Positions 42,326 through 51,363 of a stretch of 64,000 bases of DNA are shown here, piece after piece. The notes below the pieces were generated by a model. The model had not been told where the DNA came from and did not search any database. It saw only the letters and a program-made list of their open reading frames with translations. Each line of letters begins with the position of its first letter. Within the stretch, counting starts at the first letter, position 1. Location of the stretch: assembly GCF_000631985.1 (NCBI RefSeq), contig NZ_JFYN01000042.1, positions 1 to 64,000 on the forward strand. The letters are read 5' to 3'. The position numbers and the translations under genes were made by a program. The DNA is from Pseudomonas sp. RIT288. Lineage in GTDB: Bacteria > Pseudomonadota > Gammaproteobacteria > Pseudomonadales > Pseudomonadaceae.

Positions 42326-44083
42326 ATGCTTTTCAACCCAGTCGATACGACCCTGCTGCACTTTCTTCAGAATCCGCTGAGAAACATCGAGTATCTTGAG
42401 TCAAACTGCGCAACGCTAAAATGGCATACCCGCCTACTACACCGTCTACCTGTACTGAGAGACTTCCTCTCCCATGATCAGTTAAAGTCCATAATCGCCC
42501 ATGAACTCGCAAACAACCTCAACGCGATAAAAAACTCATACAAAACAGACCTGCAGCCCAACCCGGAATTAATCGGAAAAGACAACTACGAACTGTACAC
42601 CACAACCCTCGGCAAATACTTCAATGTCAAAATACCTGCACGCTACTTTCGAAAGGCAACACTCAATCTTAAAAAATCGCTGTCTTTTTATAGGGAGGCC
42701 ACGCTTTTCACAAAGCTTGAGTACACTTGCAACCGCGTCACGGAAAATCTCAATCTGGATGAATCCTACTTTTTCTCGACCTTGACCCACCAACAACTAT
42801 GGACGACCTACTACCTGAGTGAAACGTATTTCCTGCTGACTCAGAATCTGCTGCAGGCAAAATACAGACGTGGAAAAATCCTGATTAGTGTGACGCCTGC
42901 ATTATTGCCGAGCCTTCGGCAACGGTGGCTCGCTGAAACGTCAGAATTCCACTCCAACATGACCGACCGCTTTTACCTGCAAAACATCAGTCATTCACTC
43001 ATTGAAGGCAGGCCACTTTCCTTGCAGGACAAGGAAAACATCACCGACTACATCTTGGATAAGTGCCTGTCCATCCATGTCAACTTCATTTCCCCGGCGC
43101 TTGAAAAAAATACCAGATACCAATATCTAAGGGATGTTGTATTCATCGCGGCATACCTTGAAATGCGAGCTCTCCAAGGCCACCGAACAACCCAGAGCAG
43201 CGCATTCTCTGCGTACGTGAACCCCGCATCAACTGCCCTTATGGCCAGTGCATTAGCCAGTGAACAACTGCCCATGGTGGATTCTCCACAGAGCTTTATC
43301 GCCGTGCGGGGCAATGACTATATTCGCGGAGCCCTAAATTTCAAGTACGGTTTGAAAAAGCTGGTCGGATTCCTTTTGGGAGATTCGAAAGACCCCGAAA
43401 ACTCACATGACGTTAAAGGACTGCTGGGTAATAATTTCGAACAGGAACACATGATTGACTACATCAGGAATATTAAGGGCCAGCGTTTCAAGGTTCACCC
43501 GGGATTCAAAGCAGGAAACAACGCAAAGATCAAAAAATATGACATCGACCTGATACTAGAGGACACCACCCACAACTGCTTCTACTTTATTCAGGCCAAA
43601 TACCGCCTAAGCGCGCAACCAACATTTCTTGGTGAGCAGTACGAAATTCTTCAAAAATCCGACTTCAAAAAAGGCTATGCACTGCAACTGATCACGCTCA
43701 AGGAAAACCTCGGGGATTCGAGCATAAGGGACAAGCTGAAAGGATTAGGCCTATCAGCAGCCACTGAAAAAAACAGTCATTTTATCCTGATACACAACTT
43801 ACCCTTCCTCAATTTCTATAACTTTCAAGGCGTGTGTTTTTACGAGTGGAACTTATTTCGCAACCTCCTGAAGAACGGCAAAATTTCAATCAGCCACAAT
43901 TTCAACATCAGAGAGGAACACACACTGAATGACGAACAACTCAAGGATCCCGAGCGTATTATCGACGCTTACTTCGGGGATACGGCGAGCGGACAGCAAA
44001 ACCAATTCAATTACGCGCTCTATCGAGATACTCAGGTCAGCTATCGAGTGGGTAATCTGAACATTCTCAGCGACGTGATATAG
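42326..44083 (+). CDS. Putative Mrr-like PD-(D/E)XK nuclease, large, AT-rich gene
   Basis: Predicted 585-residue protein without signal or clear membrane segment. The first 350 residues are helix-rich and unrecognised. A nuclease-like core follows: FEQEHMIDYI (E372, E374), then KKYDIDLILEDT (D406, D408) and FYFIQAKYRL (Q423-x-K425). The order D, 14 residues, Q-x-K is that of Mrr-type restriction endonucleases. A further 150 residues end the protein. AAGGA lies eight bases before the ATG. Base use is AT-richer than its neighbours (28 of 60 G+C in the line at 42541, against 39 of 60 at 41401), suggesting transfer. A defence or plasmid-conflict function is inference. Confidence 0.7.
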   Translation: MLFNPVDTTLLHFLQNPLRNIEYLESNCATLKWHTRLLHRLPVLRDFLSHDQLKSIIAHELANNLNAIKNSYKTDLQPNPELIGKDNYELYTTTLGKYFNVKIPARYFRKATLNLKKSLSFYREATLFTKLEYTCNRVTENLNLDESYFFSTLTHQQLWTTYYLSETYFLLTQNLLQAKYRRGKILISVTPALLPSLRQRWLAETSEFHSNMTDRFYLQNISHSLIEGRPLSLQDKENITDYILDKCLSIHVNFISPALEKNTRYQYLRDVVFIAAYLEMRALQGHRTTQSSAFSAYVNPASTALMASALASEQLPMVDSPQSFIAVRGNDYIRGALNFKYGLKKLVGFLLGDSKDPENSHDVKGLLGNNFEQEHMIDYIRNIKGQRFKVHPGFKAGNNAKIKKYDIDLILEDTTHNCFYFIQAKYRLSAQPTFLGEQYEILQKSDFKKGYALQLITLKENLGDSSIRDKLKGLGLSAATEKNSHFILIHNLPFLNFYNFQGVCFYEWNLFRNLLKNGKISISHNFNIREEHTLNDEQLKDPERIIDAYFGDTASGQQNQFNYALYRDTQVSYRVGNLNILSDVI

Positions 44084-44162
44084 CGCGAAGAACGAAGTAG
44101 TTCAACAGCCAGCCACTATGAACTGGCTGGCTGTTAAAATACGCAAGAATCGAACCGACGGT

Positions 44163-44471
44163 TTAACGCTCCACCGGTTTGATCTCCATGATTGTCCCGT
44201 TAGTAATCTTCACCAGCACGTACTTGTCGTTAATCTGAACCCATTGCGACTGGTCTTCAGGCTGGTTCAGGCCTTTCTGCTTCCAGTTTTTCAGGGCTTT
44301 TTCGTTGCGCTGGTAGACGTCCGGGGCGCGATCGCCGACTTTCAGTTCTCGGTCGCCGGTGGGGGAATGCTGGACGGTGTCGCTTGAGGTTTGCGCCGCT
44401 TGAACAAGTGGACTGATCCCGGCAATGCCGGCGACGAGGGCCAGGCTGGCGATTAGGGTTTTGCTGTTCAT
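44163..44471 (-). CDS. RcnB-family periplasmic protein
   Basis: Small exported protein of 102 residues. The signal peptide is MNSKTLIASLALVAGIAGISPLVQAAQ. The mature part, KVGDRAPDVYQRNEKALKNWKQKGLNQPEDQSQWVQINDKYVLVKITNGTIMEI, matches the RcnB fold linked to nickel and cobalt homeostasis. A full AAGGAGGT precedes the ATG at 44471. A longer frame upstream is a REP shadow. Metal specificity is not shown here. Confidence 0.82.
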   Translation of the reverse strand: MNSKTLIASLALVAGIAGISPLVQAAQTSSDTVQHSPTGDRELKVGDRAPDVYQRNEKALKNWKQKGLNQPEDQSQWVQINDKYVLVKITNGTIMEIKPVER

Positions 44472-44636
44472 CGGTGAACCTCCTTGAGATGTGTGATACC
44501 TGAACTCCGACTGCGGAGGACTGGAATCATTCCTTGTTTTTTTGCCTGAGCTGGATGGGGAATTGTAGTCGGCGGGCAGGCTCCCTCCTACAGGGTTTGG
44601 TGGTGTTAACAAGCCTTGCAGATACTCCGCAAACTT

Positions 44637-44726
44637 GTGGGAGCGAGCCTGCTCGCGAAGGGGCCGGCACATGCAGCATCTTCGTTACCTGACACACCGC
44701 TTTCGCGAGCAGGCTCGCTCCCACAG
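44637..44726. repeat. REPIN, family A (ctcgctccca form)
   Basis: Inverted units gggagcgagcctgctcgcga and complement flank about 45 bases. A lone, related half-site lies at 44570-44592. The remainder of the gap to 44881 shows no gene; it should carry the promoter of the MHS transporter. Confidence 0.85.
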
Positions 44727-44881
44727 GACAGTGGTGTTTCAGGGGATTGATCCGCTTTGCGCATCAATCCATGCCAACAATGCAATTAACATCCTGTTAC
44801 AGCTGCGCGACCATCCGCCGCAATAACAACCGTGCGCCGCTTCCACGTCGCGCACGTCATAAAAGCGGTGGAGATTTTTCT

Positions 44882-46174
44882 ATGACAGCCTCAATCCCAC
44901 ACGGCGGCTCGCGGGCCGGCGCCATTTTCCGGGTCACCTCGGGCAACTTCCTCGAACAGTTCGACTTCTTTCTGTTCGGCTTCTACGCCACGCAGATCGC
45001 GGCGGTGTTCTTCCCGGCGAGCAGTGAGTTCGCTTCCCTGATGATGACCTTTGCCGTATTCGGCGCAGGCTTTCTGATGCGTCCGCTGGGCGCCATCGTG
45101 CTGGGTGCTTACATCGATGACGTCGGTCGCCGCAAAGGGTTGATCGTCACCCTGTCGATCATGGCCAGCGGCACAATCCTGATTGTGCTGGTGCCCGGCT
45201 ACGAGACCATTGGTCTGTTCGCCCCGGCGCTGGTGCTGATCGGACGGCTGTTGCAGGGTTTCTCCGCCGGTGCGGAACTGGGCGGTGTTTCGGTGTACTT
45301 GTCTGAAATCGCCACGCCCGGCCGCAAGGGCTTTTTCACCGCCTGGCAGTCGGCCAGTCAGCAAGTGGCGATCATCGTCGCGGCAGCCTTGGGCTATGCG
45401 CTGAACGCGTGGATGGCGCCGAGCGTGGTGGCCGATTGGGGCTGGCGCATTCCGTTTTTCGTCGGTTGCATGATCGTGCCTTTCATTTTTTTCCTGCGGC
45501 GTAACCTGGCAGAAACCGAAGAGTTCGCCGCACGCAAACACCGCCCGAGCATGAAGGAAGTGTTCCGCACGCTCGGCCAGAACTGGGGCGTGGTGCTCGG
45601 CGGCATGCTGATGGTCGCGCTGACCACCACTGCGTTCTACCTGATCACCGTGTACGCGCCGACCTTCGGCAAAACCGTGCTGCATCTGAGCACTTCCGAT
45701 GCGTTGCTGGTGACCTTGCTGGTGGGCGTGTCGAACTTCTTCTGGCTGCCGATTGGCGGCATGTTGTCCGACCGTATCGGCCGGCGCCCGGTACTGATTG
45801 CCATGGCGCTGCTGGCGCTGGCCACCACCTATCCGGCGCTGTCGTACCTGGTGCAGGCGCCAAGCTTCAGCCACATGTTGCTGTCGCTGTTGTGGCTGTC
45901 GTTCATCTACGGCATGTACAACGGCGCGATGATTCCGGCGCTGACCGAGATCATGCCGGTGGAAGTGCGGGTGGCCGGTTTCTCTCTCGCCTACAGCCTG
46001 GCGACCGCGATTTTCGGCGGCTTCACTCCGGCGATGTCGACCTTCCTGATCCAGTACACCGGCGACAAAGCGGCGCCGGGTTACTGGATGAGCGTCGGCG
46101 CACTGTGTGCGTTGTGCGCCACGCTCTACCTCTATCGCCGCGCAGGCGGCCGTATGCAACCGGTTGCCGCATAA
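44882..46174 (+). CDS. MHS-family MFS transporter, citrate/tricarballylate symporter-like
   Basis: Inner-membrane proton symporter of 430 residues with about twelve segments. RVTSGNFLEQFDFFLFGFYATQIAAVFFP, RPLGAIVLGAYIDDVGRRKGL and GRLLQGFSAGAELGGVSVYLSEIATPGRKGFF closely follow the CitA/TcuC subgroup. The ATG at 44882 has GGAG upstream; the longer frame to 44747 is not supported. It is followed after 12 bases by a periplasmic binding protein and then a convergent LysR gene. A tricarboxylate or related acid is the likely cargo. Confidence 0.88.
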   Translation: MTASIPHGGSRAGAIFRVTSGNFLEQFDFFLFGFYATQIAAVFFPASSEFASLMMTFAVFGAGFLMRPLGAIVLGAYIDDVGRRKGLIVTLSIMASGTILIVLVPGYETIGLFAPALVLIGRLLQGFSAGAELGGVSVYLSEIATPGRKGFFTAWQSASQQVAIIVAAALGYALNAWMAPSVVADWGWRIPFFVGCMIVPFIFFLRRNLAETEEFAARKHRPSMKEVFRTLGQNWGVVLGGMLMVALTTTAFYLITVYAPTFGKTVLHLSTSDALLVTLLVGVSNFFWLPIGGMLSDRIGRRPVLIAMALLALATTYPALSYLVQAPSFSHMLLSLLWLSFIYGMYNGAMIPALTEIMPVEVRVAGFSLAYSLATAIFGGFTPAMSTFLIQYTGDKAAPGYWMSVGALCALCATLYLYRRAGGRMQPVAA

Positions 46175-46186
46175 GGAGTAATCACC

Positions 46187-46954
46187 TTGAAAAAACTGAT
46201 CAATCTCAGCGCCATCGCCCTCTTCGCTTTCAGCGCCCTGGCACACGCTGAACAGCTGAACGTGATGACGTCGGGCGGCTTTACCGCCGCCTACAAAATC
46301 CTCGGCCCGAAATTCGCAGCCGCCACCGGCAATACCCTCGATACCCAGCTCGGCCCGTCGATGGGCAAGGCCCCGGAAGCCATCCCTAATCGCCTCGCCC
46401 GCGGTGAGCACGCCGACGTGGTGATCATGGTCGGCTACGCCCTCGATGACCTGATCAAGCAAGGCAAGGTCGACCCGGCCTCGCGGGTCGAACTGGCGGA
46501 TTCGCGGATCGGTCTGGTGGTGCGTGAAGGCGCGCCGAAGCCGGACATCAGCAGCGTCGAAAGTCTGAAGAAAACCCTGCTCGACGCAAAATCGGTGGCC
46601 TACTCCGACAGCGCCAGCGGCGTGTACATCGAGAAGGAGTTGTTCAACAAACTCGGCGTCGAGGATCAACTGAAACCAAAAGCGAAGATGGTCCCGAAAG
46701 TCCCGGTCGGCTCGGTGGTTGCCACGGGCGATTATCAACTGGGCTTCCAGCAGGTCAGCGAATTGCTGCCGGTGCCGGGGGTGAGTTTTGTCGGCAAGAT
46801 TCCCGAGTCGGTGCAGTCGGTGACGCGCTTTGCCGCCGGCATTCCGGTCGGCGCGCAGCATCCAAAAGAGGCCAAGGCCCTGCTCGACTACCTCGCCGCG
46901 CCTGCCGCTCAGGCTGACGTACAAGCCACGGGGCTGGATTCGGTCAAGCGCTGA
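46187..46954 (+). CDS. Periplasmic substrate-binding protein, ModA-like fold
   Basis: Exported protein of 255 residues with a signal peptide ending SALAHA. The type II binding fold shows LNVMTSGGFTAAYKILGPKFAAATGNTLDTQLGPSMG, a VVIMVGYALDDLIKQGKV hinge and ASGVYIEKELFNKLGV. The start is TTG with AAGGAGT seven bases upstream. It is unusual as an operon partner of an MFS symporter; it might sense or present the substrate. Its end overlaps the LysR gene by 11 bases. Confidence 0.82.
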   Translation: MKKLINLSAIALFAFSALAHAEQLNVMTSGGFTAAYKILGPKFAAATGNTLDTQLGPSMGKAPEAIPNRLARGEHADVVIMVGYALDDLIKQGKVDPASRVELADSRIGLVVREGAPKPDISSVESLKKTLLDAKSVAYSDSASGVYIEKELFNKLGVEDQLKPKAKMVPKVPVGSVVATGDYQLGFQQVSELLPVPGVSFVGKIPESVQSVTRFAAGIPVGAQHPKEAKALLDYLAAPAAQADVQATGLDSVKR

Positions 46955-47858
46955 GCGTTGGCGGCTGGACTTTCATTTCCACCACCAGCCGCTCCAGTTC
47001 CAGTGCCGCCGGGGTCAACGTACGACCCCGGCGCTTGATGATGCCGACACTGCGCATCACTTGCGGGTCGGTCAATGGCACCCGCGTCAGGATCGGATGA
47101 TCCGGCCCGGGCATCGCCATCAGCGGCACCGCCGCCACCCCCAGCCCCGCCTCCACCAGACCAATCATCGTCGTCACATGTCGTGTCTCGCAGATGCTCT
47201 GGCGTTGCGGCACCACACGGCTCAAGGCCTGATCGAGCAGAAAACGGTTGCCGGACGTCTTGTCCAGCGAGATGTAATCCTGCTGATAGAACTCGTCCCA
47301 GGTCACGCTGCTGCGGCCGGCCAACGGGTGATCACGCCGGCAAGCAACCACATAGCACTCCTGCACAAGCGGTTCAAAGTCGACTTTGGCATCCTGCGTG
47401 CCCAGAAAACTCAAACCGAAATCCGCCTCGCCGTTGACCACTGCGCTGAGCACATCGTGGGCGCTGGAGTCGAGGACTTTGACCTTGATTCGTGGAAACT
47501 GCTGGTGATAGCGGGCGACCACCCGCGGCATGAAGTAGTAGGCCGCCGACGGCACGCAGGCCACGGTGACATGACCCAATCGGGTCGAAGCGACTTCACT
47601 GATGCCCAGCAACGCCACATCCAGATCATCCAGCAAACGCTCGACGCTGGGCATGAAGCCACGACCGGCCTGGGTCAGGCTGACTTTGCGCGTGGTGCGC
47701 TCGAACAGCTTTACGCCGAGGGCGTCTTCAAGCTTCTCGATGCGTCGGCTCAGGGCCGGTTGCGACAGGCGCACGGTGTCGGCGGCCTTGCGGAAACTGC
47801 CCTGCTCGACCACCGCGCGAAAGGCTTGCAGGTCGTTGAGGTCGAAGTTGATGGCCAT
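46944..47858 (-). CDS. LysR-family transcriptional regulator
   Basis: Regulator of 304 residues with the LysR helix-turn-helix at 5-64 (FDLNDLQAFRAVVEQGSFRKAADTVRLSQPALSRRIEKLEDALGVKLFERTTRKVSLT) and an effector domain with GEADFGLSFLG and VEAGLGVAAVPLMAM. It is convergent with the transporter operon and overlaps its last gene, so it probably regulates it from a distance. Confidence 0.92.
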   Translation of the reverse strand: MAINFDLNDLQAFRAVVEQGSFRKAADTVRLSQPALSRRIEKLEDALGVKLFERTTRKVSLTQAGRGFMPSVERLLDDLDVALLGISEVASTRLGHVTVACVPSAAYYFMPRVVARYHQQFPRIKVKVLDSSAHDVLSAVVNGEADFGLSFLGTQDAKVDFEPLVQECYVVACRRDHPLAGRSSVTWDEFYQQDYISLDKTSGNRFLLDQALSRVVPQRQSICETRHVTTMIGLVEAGLGVAAVPLMAMPGPDHPILTRVPLTDPQVMRSVGIIKRRGRTLTPAALELERLVVEMKVQPPTLSA

Positions 47859-47937
47859 GGCGGAACTCGCAGGAATTGATTCGCAAAGGCTATCAATGTA
47901 ACCAACTGATGCAAAATATTACAGACTTACACTACCC

Positions 47938-48042
47938 CTGTAGGAGCTGCCGCAGGCTGCGATCTTTTGATGTTGTTTTTGAAGGTCAATATCAAGATCA
48001 AAAGATCGTCCGAACGCGGCCCGAGCCTGCGGCGGCTCCTAC
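47938..48042. repeat. REPIN, family B, one arm with 16-base variant block
   Basis: The left arm is ordinary; the right arm contains the tccgaacgcggcccga block between gatcg and gcctgcgg. It lies upstream of the Kef-type gene. Confidence 0.8.
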
Positions 48043-48122
48043 AAGGGATCTTCGGTGGATCTTGAAACGATTCAGCCTTTATCCTTGTCACCCCCCGCCG
48101 TACCGCTGTCAGGAGTCAACCC

Positions 48123-49931
48123 ATGCCCCATGAAGGCAACCTGTTACAAGCCGCTGTCGTGTTTCTCTTCGCCGCGGTGCTCACCGTGCCCTTGGCCAAA
48201 CGTCTGCAACTGGGCGCGGTGCTCGGTTATCTGCTGGCGGGGGTGATCATCGGCCCGTCGGTGCTCGGTCTGATCGGCAATCCGCAGAGCGTTGCGCATA
48301 TTTCCGAACTGGGCGTGGTGTTGCTGCTGTTCATCATCGGCCTTGAGCTGTCCCCCCGCCGCTTGTGGGTGATGCGCAAGTCGGTGTTCGGCGTGGGTCT
48401 GGCGCAGGTGCTGCTGACGGCGGCAGTGATCGGCGTGCTGGCGTTGTACGTGTTCGGACAGCCGCTCAACAGTGCGATTGTGCTCGGTCTCGGCCTGGCG
48501 CTGTCGTCCACCGCATTCGGCCTGCAAAGCCTGGCCGAGCGCAAGGAACTGACCAGCCCCCACGGGCGGCTGGCGTTTGCGATTCTGCTGTTTCAGGACA
48601 TCGCCGCGATCCCGTTGATCGCGCTGGTGCCGATGCTCGCTGGCGGCGGCCACGAAACCAGCAGCGCCGCAAGCCTCAATCATGGTTTGCAGGTGCTCGG
48701 CGGGATCGCCGTGGTGGTGGTCGGTGGGCGTTATCTGCTGCGTCCGGTGTTTCGCGTGGTGGCAAAAACCGGTCTGCCTGAGGTCTCCACCGCCACCGCA
48801 TTGCTGGTGGTGATCGGCACGGCGTGGCTGATGGATCTGGTCGGCGTGTCGATGGCGCTCGGGGCGTTTCTCGCCGGCCTGCTGCTGGCGGATTCGGAAT
48901 ATCGCCATGAACTGGAAGCGCAGATCGAGCCGTTCAAGGGCCTGCTGCTCGGGCTGTTTTTCATCAGCGTCGGCATGGGCGCCAACCTCAGCCTGCTGCT
49001 GAGTGCGCCGATCACCGTGCTGGGGCTGACGCTGCTGCTGATCGGCTTGAAGTTGCCGCTGCTGTTTGTGGTCGGGCGTCTGGCCGGAGGGCTGACCAGG
49101 GTCAGTGCGATTCGCCTGGGGATTGTGCTCGCCGCCGGTGGTGAATTTGCCTTTGTGGTGTTCAAGATCGGTCGTGATCAGGGCCTGTTCGAACCGCGCC
49201 TGTATGACCTGCTGGTACTGACCATCACCCTGTCGATGGCGCTGACGCCATTGCTGCTGTTGATCTGCGCACGGCTGGTCAGCCCGAAAGTGCAGCCGGT
49301 GGAGGTGCCGGAGAAATTCCGCGAGATCGACACCGAGGCTCCGCGCGTGGTGATTGCCGGCATGGGGCGGATGGGCCAGATCGTGGCGCGGATTCTGCGG
49401 GCGCAGAACATCAAGTTCGTGGCCCTCGACACCTCGGTGGAAACCATCGAACTGTCACGCAGTTTTGGCGGCGTGCCGGTGTTCTATGGCGACCCGATGC
49501 GCCCGGAGATTCTTAATGCAGCCAAGGTCGGTGAAGCGGAATATTTCGTGATTGCCACGGACGATCCAGAGACCAACATCAAGACCGCCGAAGTCGTGCG
49601 CAAGCTGTATCCGCACATGAAGATCATCGCCCGCGCACGTAACCGTCAGCACGTGCACCGCCTGGTCGATGTCGGTGCCGAGCCGATTCGAGAGACGTAT
49701 TACTCCAGTCTGGAAATGAGCCGCCGCACCCTGGTCGGCCTCGGTCTGACTCAGGCCCAGGCCGATGCGCGGATCAAGCGCTTCAAGCACCACGACGAAC
49801 AGGTGCTGGAAGCCCAGCACGCGGTCTACGACGATGCGGCCAAAGTCCTGCAGACCGCCCAGGAAGCCCGGGCGGAGCTGGCGCGGTTGTTTGAGTCGGA
49901 CCAGTTGGAAGAGGAAGCGCGCAAGGTCTGA
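48123..49931 (+). CDS. Kef-type CPA2 monovalent cation:proton antiporter
   Basis: Inner-membrane antiporter of 602 residues. About twelve to thirteen segments make up residues 1-380, with GYLLAGVIIGPSVLGLI, LLLFIIGLELSPRRLWVMRKSVFG and GALALSSTAFGLQSL-like central helices and LAAGGEFAFVVFKIG. A TrkA-N/RCK domain follows (VVIAGMGRMGQIVARILRAQNIKFVALD) with a trailing coiled coil. The layout is that of KefB/KefC potassium efflux systems gated by glutathione adducts, but no KefF/G partner is adjacent. AGGAG precedes the ATG. Confidence 0.92.
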   Translation: MPHEGNLLQAAVVFLFAAVLTVPLAKRLQLGAVLGYLLAGVIIGPSVLGLIGNPQSVAHISELGVVLLLFIIGLELSPRRLWVMRKSVFGVGLAQVLLTAAVIGVLALYVFGQPLNSAIVLGLGLALSSTAFGLQSLAERKELTSPHGRLAFAILLFQDIAAIPLIALVPMLAGGGHETSSAASLNHGLQVLGGIAVVVVGGRYLLRPVFRVVAKTGLPEVSTATALLVVIGTAWLMDLVGVSMALGAFLAGLLLADSEYRHELEAQIEPFKGLLLGLFFISVGMGANLSLLLSAPITVLGLTLLLIGLKLPLLFVVGRLAGGLTRVSAIRLGIVLAAGGEFAFVVFKIGRDQGLFEPRLYDLLVLTITLSMALTPLLLLICARLVSPKVQPVEVPEKFREIDTEAPRVVIAGMGRMGQIVARILRAQNIKFVALDTSVETIELSRSFGGVPVFYGDPMRPEILNAAKVGEAEYFVIATDDPETNIKTAEVVRKLYPHMKIIARARNRQHVHRLVDVGAEPIRETYYSSLEMSRRTLVGLGLTQAQADARIKRFKHHDEQVLEAQHAVYDDAAKVLQTAQEARAELARLFESDQLEEEARKV

Positions 49932-49950
49932 CTTCAACGCATTTCCAATG

Positions 49951-50037
49951 GTAGGAGTGAGCCTGCTCGCGATTGCAATCTATCAGTAGACATCTCTTTT
50001 ACTGACACACCGCCATCGCGAGCAGGCTCACTCCTAC
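49951..50037. repeat. REPIN, family A
   Basis: Inverted family A pair between the antiporter and hcnC, which are convergent. Confidence 0.85.
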
Positions 50038-50061
50038 ACAATTGATCGGTAAATTTGACCA

Positions 50062-50088
50062 CTGTAGGAGCTGCCGCAGCTCCTACAG
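50062..50088. repeat. Collapsed REP palindrome
   Basis: Perfect arms ctgtaggagctg and complement around three bases. It looks like two family B outer ends fused after loss of the middle. It lies 15 bases beyond the hcnC stop and may act as its transcript end. Confidence 0.75.
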
Positions 50089-50103
50089 GGATTGTGGATT
50101 GGG

Positions 50104-51363
50104 TCAGGCCAGCTCTAACTCGAGCTCTTGCTTGACCGGCGCCACCTCAAACCGGTCCGCCAGGAACGGTGTGATATCCAGCGGCAGCGCTTCCTGGTTG
50201 ACCAGTTTGTCCAGCAGCACGCCGGTGATCGCCGAGGTCAGGATGCCGGTGCGGAAGTGTCCGCAGGCATTCAGATACCCCTCCACCCCTCGCATCGGCC
50301 CGAGGATCGGCAGTTCATCCGGCGAGCCCGGACGCAACCCGGCCCAGGTGCGCTTGAGGTTGACGTCCTTGAGTTCCGGCAGGCAACGCACCGCGCCCTG
50401 CACCAGCCCGGCGATTTCCGGGTAGGTGGTGGTGACGTCGAAGCCTTTGTCTTCGGTGGTACTGCCGATCAGGATCTCGCCGTTGTCCTTCTGCGCCACG
50501 TAGCAGTCGCTGGTGGTCAGGCAGCCGTTGAGGATCTTCGGCATGCGCTCGGTCAGCAGAATCTGGCCCTTGACCGGTTTCACCGGGATACGAATCCCCG
50601 TCGCCCACGCACTCAAGTCCGCCGCCCAGGCACCAGCGGCGTTGATCAGGGTCTTGCAGTGGAACACGCCCTCTTCTGCCGTCTGCACGCCAGTCACGCG
50701 GCTGCCGTGGTGCAACACACCGGTGACGTTGGTGTTGACGAAGATATCGACGCCATTCTGCCGCGCGCCTTCCATGTAGGCATCGGCGAGGCGAAACGGG
50801 CTGACCTGGTGGTCGCAGAGAAACTCCAGCGCGCCCCGGGCCTCCTGACTGACGCTCGGCTCGGCCTCACGCAGCGCCGCCTGATCGAGCCAGCGCACCT
50901 GATCGGCCAGATGCGGAATGCAGCTGACAATGTGCTCGGCGTAGAGCCGGTCTTCGTCGTCATAGATGACGAATTTCAGTCCGGTCTTCTCGAACTTGAA
51001 ATCCATCCCGTGCTGGTCTTTCAGCTCGCGGTGCAACGCCGGGTACAGCGCGTTGGACTGCAAGGCGAACTCGAAGAACGACTCCGGCAGGATGTGCGGC
51101 GTGCTGGCGTCCACCGCGACCGCCGCGCCCTGGGTTTCGCGCTTGCGGTTGGCCGACATCATGCGGAAGAAAATCACCCCGCAGCCCAGCCCCACCGACT
51201 CGCCGATAGCCCACAAGCCGCCGGCCGAAGCGCGGGTCGCGTTGCCCGGGCGCTTGGCATCGATCAGCGCAACCTTGAGCCCTTGGCGCTTGGACAATTG
51301 ATAGGCGCAGGACGCCCCGATCACGCCGCCGCCGGCAATGATCACGTCATAGAACTTACTCAT
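50104..51363 (-). CDS. hcnC: Hydrogen cyanide synthase subunit HcnC
   Basis: FAD-dependent D-amino-acid-oxidase-like subunit of 419 residues. The N-terminal FAD motif is DVIIAGGGVIGASCAYQLSKRQG; DAKRPGNATRASAGGLW and the C-terminal RPGSPDELPILGPMRGVEGYLNACGHFRTGILTSAITG complete the fold. With HcnA and HcnB it oxidises glycine to HCN and CO2 at the inner membrane. Its start overlaps hcnB by eight bases. Confidence 0.94.
   Translation of the reverse strand: MSKFYDVIIAGGGVIGASCAYQLSKRQGLKVALIDAKRPGNATRASAGGLWAIGESVGLGCGVIFFRMMSANRKRETQGAAVAVDASTPHILPESFFEFALQSNALYPALHRELKDQHGMDFKFEKTGLKFVIYDDEDRLYAEHIVSCIPHLADQVRWLDQAALREAEPSVSQEARGALEFLCDHQVSPFRLADAYMEGARQNGVDIFVNTNVTGVLHHGSRVTGVQTAEEGVFHCKTLINAAGAWAADLSAWATGIRIPVKPVKGQILLTERMPKILNGCLTTSDCYVAQKDNGEILIGSTTEDKGFDVTTTYPEIAGLVQGAVRCLPELKDVNLKRTWAGLRPGSPDELPILGPMRGVEGYLNACGHFRTGILTSAITGVLLDKLVNQEALPLDITPFLADRFEVAPVKQELELELA

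Noticed and set aside
44891..46924. 677-residue minus-strand frame over the MHS transporter
   Set aside because: Antisense shadow, low-complexity Arg/His/Gln composition, no family resemblance.
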